A stretch of 64,000 nt of DNA from Saccharobesus litoralis (GCF_003063625.1 NZ_CP026604.1:4566065-4630064), one strand, 5' to 3'; shown: positions 35,781 through 45,519, numbered from the stretch's first letter. Program-made: numbers and translations. The notes: generated by a model from the sequence alone, not told the origin.

Positions 35781-36737
35781 TTATTCACTTAAATAACGTG
35801 TAAATGAAGATGGCATCTTATCAAGCGCGCGAATTTTAATTGCTCGATAATAAACTTCAGCGCCTTCAGATTGGATTTGCAGTTGACCAGACGTAAGCGG
35901 CTGTCCTTTTTTATCGAGTGAGTTTTCAATCGCCATAACCACTTGGCCATTAATGACAAAAACCGCTTTATCATTAAGTGCATACAAATCCACTTGGTTC
36001 CATTCACCGTGCGGTGCATCCGGCTCTAAATAGGCGTGACTATAACCTTTTACTAAGCGGTTATGTTTACCTTCGGGCTGATACAAATAGTGACCTTCTA
36101 AAGTATTGGTTTTTATCGTCGCGGTCGGGCCAGCTAAAGGAATGTAATCACCAAAATCGCTTTCCTGAACTTGCAACTCTTGGCACGCTTTCCAAACTCG
36201 CCAAAATGCTCCATGCTCACCATAACAGTGGAACAATACTCCACTGTCGCGTTTAGCATTTAAACGCGGCGCCCATTTTTTATCGCCCCACTTAATTTGC
36301 ATAGTTAAGTGATAATTTTGATAGCTGGCTAATGTGGTTAAACCACCGTATATCTCACCGCTGATTTTTAATTCGGGTTGCGCTTTAGAATGGTCAACTT
36401 GAAAGACATTTTTAACATCATTATTAAGTCCCATGGCTAATGATGGATCACCATGCTGATTTAAGTTCGTGGCTGTGTATGTGCCTTTTGGTAAACCTTT
36501 TACAGACGAGTGCGGAACACCCATCCAAATCTGCCATTGGTCTAAATTTCCAGGCATTAAATCATGCCAGTCAGATGTCAGTTTATGTTCAATCACAGGT
36601 GAATTGCTAGGATCAGACAATAACTGACAAGCAGTAAGTGAGCTTAGCACGCAGAATGTGAGGGAAAGTTTAGTTATTTGATTTAGCGTTGTTTTGAGTG
36701 TTGTTTCGAGTGTCGTATTGAGCGTTTTTGTGAACAT
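35781..36737 (-). CDS. DUF1080 lipoprotein (3-keto-disaccharide hydrolase family)
   Basis: A 318-aa probable lipoprotein (lipobox SSLTAC, Cys near residue 37) with a DUF1080 concanavalin-like domain (about 55-315): WGDKKWAPRLNAKRDSGVLFHC, EWNQVDLYALNDKAVFVINGQ and SGQLQIQSEGAEVYYRAIKI. The family (PF06439) includes hydrolases of 3-keto sugars and is very abundant in Planctomycetes and some Bacteroidetes. The n-region before the lipobox is odd: a four-residue repeat of the TTLN/TTLE/TTLK type, encoded by a 12-bp repeat. The gene lies next to an AraC regulator and the planctomycete-type operon. Confidence 0.82.
   Translation of the reverse strand: MFTKTLNTTLETTLKTTLNQITKLSLTFCVLSSLTACQLLSDPSNSPVIEHKLTSDWHDLMPGNLDQWQIWMGVPHSSVKGLPKGTYTATNLNQHGDPSLAMGLNNDVKNVFQVDHSKAQPELKISGEIYGGLTTLASYQNYHLTMQIKWGDKKWAPRLNAKRDSGVLFHCYGEHGAFWRVWKACQELQVQESDFGDYIPLAGPTATIKTNTLEGHYLYQPEGKHNRLVKGYSHAYLEPDAPHGEWNQVDLYALNDKAVFVINGQVVMAIENSLDKKGQPLTSGQLQIQSEGAEVYYRAIKIRALDKMPSSFTRYLSE
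36675..36728 (-). repeat. 12-bp repeat at the 5' end of the DUF1080 gene
   Basis: Four degenerate units of the type GTTGTTTTGAGT on the plus strand, coding for Thr-Thr-Leu-x in the extended n-region of the signal peptide. Confidence 0.6.
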
Positions 36738-36870
36738 ATGTGGCCTTCTTAGTTGGGCGAGTTTTTTAACTTAATAACTTAAGCACCCTAACAGAAAGCC
36801 GTCATATTCAGCAGTCTAACTATTCACAGATAAAATATAGATTTTAATACTATTAAGAAATAACTGTCAT

Positions 36871-37734
36871 CTATCCAGCTACAACAAAGTTTTTACGAAA
36901 CGCGGTCGGTGACGAACCGGTTTCTTGCTTAAAGGTACGTGAAAAATGATAAAGATCACAAAAACCACAACGTTCAGCGACTTGCTCTACCGAATCCCCC
37001 TCTAGCAATAATAATTGCTTAGCTAACTCGATACGTTTAGCCAATATGTAACGTTTAGGCGCAATATTAAAAGCCGCTTTAAACTTACGCGAGAAATGTT
37101 CTGGCGACATGTTCGCGTCTTGCGCTAACTCTTTAATGTCAGGCGGATTAGTCAAATTAGCGTTAATTTTATTAAGTGCTGGCAATAAAGACTGGTGTCT
37201 AAAACCCGCTTCATGAATTTCTGTTTGCTGAAACTGCTGAATAAAAGGCGCAACCAAGTTGAGCAAATGAATTTTACGATTAATAACACCACTAGGTTGC
37301 TTATCGTTAACGGCTGAAATTAATTTTAAAAAACTGGCCTTATATTCAGGTTTATCTGACACATCAATTTCAGCCGTTTGGCCGTATAGCATAAATAAGT
37401 CTAATTCAGCTTCTAAGGATGCTTGAAAATGCGTCCACAAAAAATGCAGTCCATCTTTAGTGCTATGTGAAATAAGTTGATAAGGTGGGATCAAATATAA
37501 ATACCCTGGTTTCATAGTGATCTTCTTATCTTTAAATACCAACTCACCTTCACCAGACTCAATATAATAGATACGATTATAATGATTAATAAATTGATCA
37601 CCTGCCCACTCACGACCAATTTGCATGTCATGAGCAGTATAAACATGAAATTTCACGTGACTAAAAAGATTGTCTGGCATCAAGTTTTCCCAGACAAATC
37701 CGCCTGATCCGGTTTCGTATTTTTCAGGTCTCAT
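36871..37734 (-). CDS. AraC-family transcriptional regulator
   Basis: A 287-aa regulator. The N-terminal cupin (about 25-150, NRIYYIESGEGELVFKDK and GYLYLIPPYQLISH) probably senses a sugar or related ligand. The C-terminal double helix-turn-helix (about 185-285) includes IKELAQDANMSPEHFSRKFK and VEQVAERCGFCDLYHFSRTFK. It lies between the DUF1080 gene (same strand) and the planctomycete-type operon (opposite strand) and is the obvious candidate regulator of both. Confidence 0.9.
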   Translation of the reverse strand: MRPEKYETGSGGFVWENLMPDNLFSHVKFHVYTAHDMQIGREWAGDQFINHYNRIYYIESGEGELVFKDKKITMKPGYLYLIPPYQLISHSTKDGLHFLWTHFQASLEAELDLFMLYGQTAEIDVSDKPEYKASFLKLISAVNDKQPSGVINRKIHLLNLVAPFIQQFQQTEIHEAGFRHQSLLPALNKINANLTNPPDIKELAQDANMSPEHFSRKFKAAFNIAPKRYILAKRIELAKQLLLLEGDSVEQVAERCGFCDLYHFSRTFKQETGSSPTAFRKNFVVAG

Positions 37735-38155
37735 ATTTTAACTCATCAAAAAAAATCAAATATCCAAAGTGGATTTTGTAAACAATCGAGGTAAAAAGCA
37801 ATAGGAAATGCAAAATATACATCATAAAAAAACAAATATTTACCTAAATTAACGAAACAAATTTGGATAATAAATGGTTTTATCTTGGGCCATTCGCCTA
37901 CGGAACAAACAACTCTGATTACTAGGTAATGGTTACAATTCGTTTAAAATAAAATCCACACAAATCTACCTACTGAGTAGGACAAATAGCTGCTATTTAT
38001 TGCTATTTATGTCTATAATCAGATGAATAAATTTGATATTAGCTCCCCCACTAAGAAAAAATCAAAAACACACAAAACAAACCCAACTCCATCAATTTTT
38101 TAATTATTTACACTTATGTAACATTGTCAGCATCAAAATAGTTCGTGGTGTTGAA
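37735..38155. other. Divergent regulatory region, AraC gene / cytochrome operon
   Basis: An A/T-rich 421-bp gap between divergent genes. An open frame continues upstream from the cytochrome gene, but its codons lack a start signal, so I treat the stretch as leader and promoter DNA. I could not find a convincing operator. Confidence 0.5.
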
Positions 38156-39562
38156 ATGGACATTATTCAATTTTTTGGGCGTTTCCACGTCCTGGTTTTG
38201 CATTTACCCATAGGAATTTTGCTAATGGCAGCCCTGATGGAAATGCACACATCAATTACAGGTAAACAAAGAAATCCACTATTAAATCAAATTTGGTTAT
38301 GGGGAGCGATATCTGCTATTGCAGCTTGTATACTCGGCTACATGCTCTCTTTAGGCGGTGGATATAATCCAGAAGCTGTCGATATTCATAAAGCATTTGG
38401 TATTTCAGTCGCGACTCTCTCCATCATCTGCTGGTTAGCCTTCTCCATTAAAAGCCAATTAAACAAACTCTTGGTTTTAGGCTTATCTGGTTTTCAATTG
38501 CTATTACTGTTCACAACCGGCCATTATGGCGCCAACATGACTCATGGTGAAACTTACCTCGTTGAGCATGCGCCTAATTTTGTACGGCAGATCGCAGGGT
38601 TTGAACCCCACGCAGCACCTCGCGAAAAAGTGACATCAATCGCCCAAGCTGATATTTACCTTGACCTTATTCAACCTATGTTTAAACAACGTTGTGTCAG
38701 TTGCCACAATGATTCAAAAGCAAAAGGTGGCTTAAACCTAGCGTCGGTCGACGGTATTGTAAAAGGGGGAAAAACAGCATCCACTTGGGGCAATGGTCAA
38801 CTTGAAAACAGTGAGCTATATAAACGGATCAGCATAGATAAACATGATAAAAAGTTTATGCCGGCTGAAGGTAAAACGCCTTTAAGCGATGATCAAGTTG
38901 ATGTTATCGCGTGGTGGATAAAAGCCGGTACGCCAACCTCTGGTTTAGTCGGCCCACAAAAAATTGCCGACCGCTACCAAGGCGCAATGGCTCGAGTTTT
39001 AGGTTTAAGTGCCAGCGCCGGAGCGTGGCCGCTAGCAAAAATAGCAACGCCTAATCCACAAATAATCACATCGTTAAATAACCAAGGGTTTATTGTTAAG
39101 CAGATTTCGCAAAAAGTAGCGCACTTAGATATTGACGCTTCAATTCGAGTTAAAAACCTACCCAATAGTGCAATACAAACGTTAGTCGACAATAAAACGG
39201 CTATCGCTTATCTCAACCTGTCTAAAACGCAGGTAACCGACGAGCAATTAGTGCAGATCGCACAGTTATCTAATCTCATTAAATTGCGACTCGATAGCAC
39301 ACAAGTCACTAGCCAAGGCATTGCAGCGCTCGCGGGTGCAAGCAACCTCACCTATTTAAATCTGTACGGCACGCAAGTTGATGATCAGGTATTTAGCACG
39401 TTAGCCACATTCCCTAAATTGAAAAAAGTCTTTCTAGCTGACACCAACATCAGCCTAAAAGCCGCCAATGAATTTAGTGAAAAGCATAGTGAAATAGCCT
39501 TAATTCATAACAAAGGGCTAAATAAAAAACCTGAACAAATAGCCCAAACCGCAGCCGAATAA
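38156..39562 (+). CDS. Membrane-bound c-type cytochrome (PSCyt1-like) with leucine-rich repeats
   Basis: About 468 aa. Order: four hydrophobic segments (about 5-150, FFGRFHVLVLHLPIGILLMAA and DIHKAFGISVATLS; DUF2231-like); a periplasmic cytochrome domain of planctomycete type with one heme site CVSCH (residues 180-184) and the usual KGGLNL and FMPAEGKTPLSDDQVDVIAWWI; and a C-terminal leucine-rich repeat part (about 330-435, with IAYLNLSKTQVTDEQL and LTYLNLYGTQVDDQ). I start it at ATG 38156, preceded by GGTG and followed by the conserved membrane domain. An upstream ATG at 38033 would add 41 poorly conserved residues. First gene of a four-gene operon. Confidence 0.82.
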   Translation: MDIIQFFGRFHVLVLHLPIGILLMAALMEMHTSITGKQRNPLLNQIWLWGAISAIAACILGYMLSLGGGYNPEAVDIHKAFGISVATLSIICWLAFSIKSQLNKLLVLGLSGFQLLLLFTTGHYGANMTHGETYLVEHAPNFVRQIAGFEPHAAPREKVTSIAQADIYLDLIQPMFKQRCVSCHNDSKAKGGLNLASVDGIVKGGKTASTWGNGQLENSELYKRISIDKHDKKFMPAEGKTPLSDDQVDVIAWWIKAGTPTSGLVGPQKIADRYQGAMARVLGLSASAGAWPLAKIATPNPQIITSLNNQGFIVKQISQKVAHLDIDASIRVKNLPNSAIQTLVDNKTAIAYLNLSKTQVTDEQLVQIAQLSNLIKLRLDSTQVTSQGIAALAGASNLTYLNLYGTQVDDQVFSTLATFPKLKKVFLADTNISLKAANEFSEKHSEIALIHNKGLNKKPEQIAQTAAE

Positions 39563-39577
39563 GGCAAGGCAAAATTT

Positions 39578-40774
39578 ATGAAAAATAACAACACAAATAC
39601 AAAAGACCAAACTAGCCAAACGGTTAATCAAAGCAAACGTCAGTTTATTAAACAATCATCTGCGTTAAGTACCACCCTATTGTTGGCCGGCATGAGCCAA
39701 AGTGCCAATGCGCATGAACCACCACCTAAGCCGTTACCCAAAGCGGGGCGTAACCCGCACGGTAAAATTGTTGGCCATGGTGATTTTCAATACAAGGTAG
39801 ATTATCACTGGGGGGAGCAAGACCGCAGCAAGTTCCCTGTCGAAAATAGTCATGGTTTAGATTTTGACTCCAAAGGCCGTTTAATTATGGTGACCGATAG
39901 CGATGTTAATAACTTCGTTATTTTTAACAAAGACGGCAAAGTATTAGATGCATGGGGCACACAACACCCAGGGGCGCACTCAGTTAAAGTGTCACGCGAA
40001 AATGGCGAAGACTTTATCTATATTGTTGATGGCGGCTGGATATTAGACAGAAACCGTCCTGATAACCAATGGAAAAATAAATGGACACGGCAAAGCGGTT
40101 TTGTTTCCAAATTAACGCTAGACGGTAAATTAGTTTACACATTAGGCCACCCGCTTAACTTAGGCATTTACGAACCGGGAATGCGTTTTCAGCCAACTGA
40201 TATCACCATTGCCCCAAATGGTGATTTATATGTAACGGATGGTTACGGCTCTGACTGCGTTATCCATTATGATTCTAATGGTCGTTATATAAACCATTGG
40301 GGCGGTTGGAAAAACAAAGATAAAAAACTAAACCTGAAAAATACTCACGGGATCGCAGTAGATACCCGCGATCCTAACAGCCATCACTTATTAATAAGTT
40401 CTCGTGGTGAGCAAAAAATTAAGCAATACACACTAGATGGAAAATTATTAGGCGAAATTAACTTACCCGGCGCCTATGCCGGTGGGCCCGTATTCAAAGG
40501 CGAGCATTTTTACGCTCCGGTTTGCTGGTCAAAAATCGATGGCAAAATGGCGCCCAATTCTGGCTTTATCACTATTTTAGACAAGCACAACAAAGTTGTT
40601 TCTAACCCCGGCGGTACGCGCCCACATTACGAGAACGGCCAACTCACATCCATGCAAAGCACATGGGACGTATTCAATCACTGCCACGCTGTTGCAGTCG
40701 ATGATGAAGAAAACCTGTATGTCGGCCAATGGAACAGCAACCAAATTTATCCCATTAAACTCGTTCGTGTGTAG
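39578..40774 (+). CDS. NHL-repeat beta-propeller protein with Tat-like signal
   Basis: A 398-aa exported protein. The N-terminus has SKRQFIKQSSALS, a Tat-like motif in which the first arginine is Lys, then a hydrophobic segment and an ANAHE cleavage region. The mature part is a beta-propeller: NHL-type blades such as HGLDFDSKGRLIMVTDSDVNNFVIFNKDGKVL, FQPTDITIAPNGDLYVTDGYG and HAVAVDDEENLYVGQWNSNQI. A sugar-dehydrogenase-like or binding role is possible, but no cofactor motif is seen. It is 15 bp after the cytochrome gene. Confidence 0.8.
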   Translation: MKNNNTNTKDQTSQTVNQSKRQFIKQSSALSTTLLLAGMSQSANAHEPPPKPLPKAGRNPHGKIVGHGDFQYKVDYHWGEQDRSKFPVENSHGLDFDSKGRLIMVTDSDVNNFVIFNKDGKVLDAWGTQHPGAHSVKVSRENGEDFIYIVDGGWILDRNRPDNQWKNKWTRQSGFVSKLTLDGKLVYTLGHPLNLGIYEPGMRFQPTDITIAPNGDLYVTDGYGSDCVIHYDSNGRYINHWGGWKNKDKKLNLKNTHGIAVDTRDPNSHHLLISSRGEQKIKQYTLDGKLLGEINLPGAYAGGPVFKGEHFYAPVCWSKIDGKMAPNSGFITILDKHNKVVSNPGGTRPHYENGQLTSMQSTWDVFNHCHAVAVDDEENLYVGQWNSNQIYPIKLVRV

Positions 40775-40785
40775 GTTGAATTAGC

Positions 40786-43700
40786 ATGAAAAACACTAAT
40801 CATTTACAAACAAGCTTATTGATACCCCAGTTAAAGCGCACTTTTCAGCAAACATCGACAGCCAAGCCATATTGGTTATCACTTATTTTTGCTAGCACTC
40901 TAGTGGCGTGTGGCAGTCAAGACGACCAACAAACCTTTGCTGAGCCATTACCTGAGGTAGTCGACTTTAACTTTCACGTTAAACCCATTTTGTCCGACAC
41001 CTGTTATTTGTGTCACGGCCTAGACGAAACCAACGCCAAAGGCGGCTTAAGCTTAGCCAGTTACGACAAAGCCACCAGCCACAAAACCGCAGAAGGAAAA
41101 ATGGCACTGATCCCTGGCAATCCAGAAGACAGTGAAATTTGGCAGCGTATTTTATCTGATGATGAAAATACCATCATGCCACCGCCCTCTTCCAATCTCG
41201 TTTTGTCTGATCGCGAAAAAGCCATTATCAAAAAATGGATAGAACAAGGCGCCGAGTATAAAAAGCACTGGGCCTTGATCAAACCTGAACGCGCTAAAAC
41301 CCCTACAGTGTCTAAAGTTGACTGGGTTAACAACGATATTGATAACTTCATTTTAAAACAAATTGAAGCCAAAGGTTTAACCCCGCAAAGCCCCGCAGAT
41401 AAAGAAAGCTTGATCCGCCGAGCTAGCTTTGACTTAACCGGCTTACCGCCGACACTGAGCGAAATTGACGAGTTTCTCGCAGATGATTCTGCTAATGCCT
41501 ATGAAAAATTAATTGATCGCTTGCTCGCAAAACCAAGCTTTGGCGAGCGCTTAGCCACAGAGTGGATGGATGTAGCCCGCTACGCAGACACCCATGGTTA
41601 CAGCACCGACTTTTACCGCGACATGTCACCCTATCGCGACTGGGTTATTGACAGCTTTAATCAAAATCGTCCGTTTGATGAATTTATCACTTGGCAGGTC
41701 GCTGGCGACTTATTACCCAACGCGACCACTGAACAACGTTTGGCCACCGCCTTTAACCGCATTCACGCACAAAATGGCGAAGGTGGAATTGTCGCAGAGG
41801 AGTTTCGTGTTGAGTACGTCAAGGATCGTGTACAAACCATAGGCACTGGCTTATTGGGTTTAACCATGCACTGTGCACAATGTCATGATCATAAATACGA
41901 CCCCATATCGGCCAAAGACTATTACTCTACATTTGCCTTTTTTAACAACATAGACGATTCAGGTCAGATTTCTTATGATCCGAACGACATTCCGGTACCC
42001 ACGCTAAGATTACCTAACGCAGAACAGGAAAAGCAATTAACCAGCCTTGAAGCTGAAATAGCTAAGCAAAGTCAGTTAATTAACCAAACCCATTCGCTAA
42101 ACAATGCCGAGTTTAAAAAATGGTTAGCCAAAGACCCATCGCTTGACAAAATCACTGGCGACGACGCGTTAATTGCCTACTACCCGTTCAGCAAAAAAGA
42201 CAGTGTAAAATCAATTGCTGAAGTTAAAAACCAAGACCTAGCCGGTAAAGTCATTTGGGGCGCGCAGCCCAATGAAAAGAATGGGCCAGACATGGTGCAT
42301 GAAATCAGCGAAGGCCGCCAAGCAATCGTGTTAAACGGTGACGACGCCCTGTATTTTCCTAAACTTAACGACTTTGACCGAGCTCGCCCGTTCAGTGTCA
42401 GTATTGATGTCAAATTACCAGACGACCTAGAAGAAGGTGTATTGGTGCACTACAACAAAGCTGGCGTTTTGTATAACTTTAAAGGGTTTGATTTTGGCCT
42501 AGAAAATAACCAATGGATTGTACGTTTAGCCCATACTGCCCCCTACAACGCCATTATTCTTAAATCTCAGCAAACAGTGCAACGCAATAAATGGTTAAAC
42601 GTAACCATGACCTACGATGGCTCATCAAAAGCCGCTGGCACTAAATTCTTTGTTAACGGCCAAGAAATTGCCATGACTGTCGAGCGCGACAATTTATACA
42701 AAGACATCAAACATACTAAAGAAGGAGTGCTAAAAGAAATTGGCATTAAAGTAGGTGCTCGCTGGCGTAGCCGCGGGTTAAAAGGGGCTGTTGTTGACAA
42801 CTTAAAGGTATATCAGCGCGACCTAACCGCTATCGAAATAGCCAACGCCAACCAAGTACAGGCACCAAGCAAAAGTGAGGCACTGTTAGCCTTATTTAAT
42901 AGCCAGTACAACAAGCGCTATCAACAAGATGTCGCCAAGCTAACCCAATTGCGCCAACAACAAAACAGCTTAGCTGAAACCATTAAAGAAATCATGGTTA
43001 TGGAAGAGCTACCCGAACCACGCCAAGCCTATATTTTAGAGCGTGGTAGCTATGCCTCGCACGGTGAGCCGGTGCAACCTGGGGTGCCAGAACGCGTATT
43101 TCCTTATGACCCAAGCTGGGGTAATCAACGCGACGGTTTAGCTAAATGGCTAACCCATCCCGATCACCCTCTGGTATCTCGCGTTGTGATCAACCGCTAT
43201 TGGCAAATGATGTTTGGTACAGGATTAGTCCGCACACCGGAAGATTTTGGCAACCAAGGTCAATTACCCACGCACCCTGAATTACTAGACTGGCTAGCGC
43301 GTGAGTTTGTCGCCTCCGGTTGGAATGTTAAACACATGCTTAAGTTAATGGCGATGTCACAAACCTATCGCCAAAGCTCAATTGCCGATGCGCAACTAAC
43401 TGAAATCGATCCAGAAAATAGACTGTATGCGCGTGGTCCCAAAGCACGCTTAACAGCTGAAATGATCCGTGACAATGCCTTAGCAGCCAGTGGCTTATTA
43501 GTCGATAAGTTAGGCGGTGAAAGCGTTAAGCCTTATCAACCCAAAGATATTTGGAAAATGAACAATATGGAATACAAACAAGGTGCAGGAGAAGAACTCT
43601 ATCGCCGCAGCATGTACACCATACATAAACGCAGTGCTCCACCACCAAACATGACAGCATTTGATGCGCCAATGCGCAGCTATAGTGTCGGTACACGCCA

Positions 43701-44058
43701 ACAAACCAGTACGCCGCTACAAGCTTTAGCCTTGCTAAACGACCCGCAAATTGTCGAAGCGTCACGCGTGTTAGCCAGCAAAGTTATGCAGCAAACAACG
43801 GATAAAACCGCACAACTGCGTACCATATACCGAACATTAACCAGTCGTAAAATCAGTGATGACGAATTAGCCATTGTCGAACAAATGTACCAAGACATGC
43901 TAAGCAGTTTTGCCAATAAATCAGAACAAAGTCACGAGTTACTCGCGATAGGTGAAGCCCAAGTGACAGGCGATAATATTCAAGCCGAACAATTAGCGGC
44001 TTTAACATCTATCACCAATATTCTGATCAACCACGACGCTACCGTTATTAAGCGCTAG
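40786..44058 (+). CDS. PSCyt1-DUF1549-LamG-DUF1553 lipoprotein
   Basis: A 1090-aa protein of the type almost universal in Planctomycetes. Order: lipobox STLVACGS (Cys42); PSCyt1 heme domain with CYLCH (73-77) and IMPPPSSNLVLSDREKAIIKKWI; DUF1549/PSCyt2 (about 180-395) with FDLTGLPPTLSEID, EWMDVARYADTHGYSTD and a second heme motif CAQCH (363-367); a LamG-like insertion (about 455-690, FSKKDSVKSIAEVKNQDLAGKV and MTYDGSSKAAGTKFFVNGQ); and DUF1553 (about 770-1060) with NRYWQMMFGTGLVRTPEDFGNQG. Probably exported and attached to a membrane with two hemes c. The function of the family is unknown. It is 11 bp after the NHL gene. Confidence 0.88.
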   Translation: MKNTNHLQTSLLIPQLKRTFQQTSTAKPYWLSLIFASTLVACGSQDDQQTFAEPLPEVVDFNFHVKPILSDTCYLCHGLDETNAKGGLSLASYDKATSHKTAEGKMALIPGNPEDSEIWQRILSDDENTIMPPPSSNLVLSDREKAIIKKWIEQGAEYKKHWALIKPERAKTPTVSKVDWVNNDIDNFILKQIEAKGLTPQSPADKESLIRRASFDLTGLPPTLSEIDEFLADDSANAYEKLIDRLLAKPSFGERLATEWMDVARYADTHGYSTDFYRDMSPYRDWVIDSFNQNRPFDEFITWQVAGDLLPNATTEQRLATAFNRIHAQNGEGGIVAEEFRVEYVKDRVQTIGTGLLGLTMHCAQCHDHKYDPISAKDYYSTFAFFNNIDDSGQISYDPNDIPVPTLRLPNAEQEKQLTSLEAEIAKQSQLINQTHSLNNAEFKKWLAKDPSLDKITGDDALIAYYPFSKKDSVKSIAEVKNQDLAGKVIWGAQPNEKNGPDMVHEISEGRQAIVLNGDDALYFPKLNDFDRARPFSVSIDVKLPDDLEEGVLVHYNKAGVLYNFKGFDFGLENNQWIVRLAHTAPYNAIILKSQQTVQRNKWLNVTMTYDGSSKAAGTKFFVNGQEIAMTVERDNLYKDIKHTKEGVLKEIGIKVGARWRSRGLKGAVVDNLKVYQRDLTAIEIANANQVQAPSKSEALLALFNSQYNKRYQQDVAKLTQLRQQQNSLAETIKEIMVMEELPEPRQAYILERGSYASHGEPVQPGVPERVFPYDPSWGNQRDGLAKWLTHPDHPLVSRVVINRYWQMMFGTGLVRTPEDFGNQGQLPTHPELLDWLAREFVASGWNVKHMLKLMAMSQTYRQSSIADAQLTEIDPENRLYARGPKARLTAEMIRDNALAASGLLVDKLGGESVKPYQPKDIWKMNNMEYKQGAGEELYRRSMYTIHKRSAPPPNMTAFDAPMRSYSVGTRQQTSTPLQALALLNDPQIVEASRVLASKVMQQTTDKTAQLRTIYRTLTSRKISDDELAIVEQMYQDMLSSFANKSEQSHELLAIGEAQVTGDNIQAEQLAALTSITNILINHDATVIKR

Positions 44059-44079
44059 GCATAAGCGAGGAGAACAATT

Positions 44080-45519
44080 ATGTTTAATCGACGTCAATTT
44101 TTAAAAGGCGCCGGGCTTGCAACCGGCGCAGGTGTATTATCGGGTATACCTAACGCTGCATTTTCCAACGACAGTCAAGCGCAGAAAATGGCGCAGCAAG
44201 CTGTTAATTTAGATGGTGTATTAGGCCAACCTCACAAACCGGCAAAAGCCAAGCGAGTCATCTATTTATTTCAAAGCGGCGGGCCATCACAGCTTGAAAC
44301 CTTTGATTACAAACCCGAGTTAGACAAACGTCACGGCCAACAATTACCCGATGAAGTGCGCGGTGATCAGGTATTAACGGGCATGAGCGCCCAACAAACG
44401 TCACTGCCGTTAGCTCGTTCGGTATTTGACTTTAAACAACATGGTGAATCAGGCGCTTGGGTCAGTGAATTACTGCCACATACCGCCAAAATAGTTGATG
44501 ATTTATGTATTGTTAAATCTATGCATACGGATCAAATCAACCACGATCCGGCCATTACTTTTTTACAAACCGGTTTCCCGATTGCCGGACGCCCCAGCAT
44601 AGGCGCTTGGTTAAGTTATGGTTTAGGTACCGACAACCCTAACCTACCGCCGTTTATTGTCATGGTGTCGGCCAACGGCGGCGGCCAGCCTTTGTATTCG
44701 CGTTTATGGGGTAATGGCTTTTTACCGTCAATACATCAAGGGGTGCAGTTTCAAGGCGGTGCCGATCCTGTACTCTACTTAAACAACCCACAAGGTTTAA
44801 GCAGCTTAGATCGCAAAGGCTTAATGGACCGATTCCGCCAATTGCAAGATATTCAGCATCAAAAATGGTTAGATGATGAAATACAATCACGCATGGCACA
44901 ATATGATATGGCAGAGCGCATGCAAGCCTCCATTCCAGATGCTACCGATTTCAGTGATGAACCCGACTGGGTCTTTGACCTATACGGCCCCGATGCCAAA
45001 AAGCCCGGAACCTACGCCGCTAACTGTTTAATGGCAAGACGCTTAGCCGAGCGCAACGTTAAATTTATTCAACTGTATCATCAAGGCTGGGATCAACATG
45101 GTTGGTTGCCGGGCGGCATTAAAAAACAATGTAAAAACACAGACCAAGCCTCAGCAGCCTTAGTGCAAGATCTAAAAATGCGTGGACTACTCGACGACAC
45201 CTTAGTGATTTGGGGCGGTGAATTTGGTCGCACCAACTACTCACAAGGTAAGCTGACAGAAACCAACTATGGCCGCGATCACCACCCAGGTTGCTTTACC
45301 ATGTGGATGGCCGGAGGCGGTATTAAACCCGGCGTTTACGGTGAAACAGATGACTTCGGATATAATATTAGCAAAAACCCAGTACACGTATACGACTTCC
45401 AAGCAACACTCATGCACTTAATGGGAGTCGACCACGAAAAACTGACCTACAAATATCAAGGCCGCCGCTTCCGTTTAACCGATGTGCACGGTAAAGTGAT
45501 AAAAGATATTTTGGCTTAA
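44080..45519 (+). CDS. DUF1501 protein with Tat signal
   Basis: A 479-aa exported protein. The Tat signal NRRQFLKGAGLATGAG is clear. The mature domain belongs to the DUF1501/sulfatase-like (alkaline phosphatase superfamily) fold: YLFQSGGPSQLETFDYKPEL, HTDQINHDPAITFLQTG, LYHQGWDQHG and IWGGEFGRTNYSQGKL. Metal ligands Asp/His are visible in these stretches. In Planctomycetes this gene almost always follows DUF1549/DUF1553 genes, as it does here (21 bp). Its reaction is unknown. A terminator follows. Confidence 0.88.
   Translation: MFNRRQFLKGAGLATGAGVLSGIPNAAFSNDSQAQKMAQQAVNLDGVLGQPHKPAKAKRVIYLFQSGGPSQLETFDYKPELDKRHGQQLPDEVRGDQVLTGMSAQQTSLPLARSVFDFKQHGESGAWVSELLPHTAKIVDDLCIVKSMHTDQINHDPAITFLQTGFPIAGRPSIGAWLSYGLGTDNPNLPPFIVMVSANGGGQPLYSRLWGNGFLPSIHQGVQFQGGADPVLYLNNPQGLSSLDRKGLMDRFRQLQDIQHQKWLDDEIQSRMAQYDMAERMQASIPDATDFSDEPDWVFDLYGPDAKKPGTYAANCLMARRLAERNVKFIQLYHQGWDQHGWLPGGIKKQCKNTDQASAALVQDLKMRGLLDDTLVIWGGEFGRTNYSQGKLTETNYGRDHHPGCFTMWMAGGGIKPGVYGETDDFGYNISKNPVHVYDFQATLMHLMGVDHEKLTYKYQGRRFRLTDVHGKVIKDILA

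Noticed and set aside
38033-38155. Upstream extension of the cytochrome gene
   Set aside because: The extra 41 residues are polar and unlike the family. ATG 38156 has a nearby Shine-Dalgarno-like GGTG and begins directly before the conserved membrane domain.
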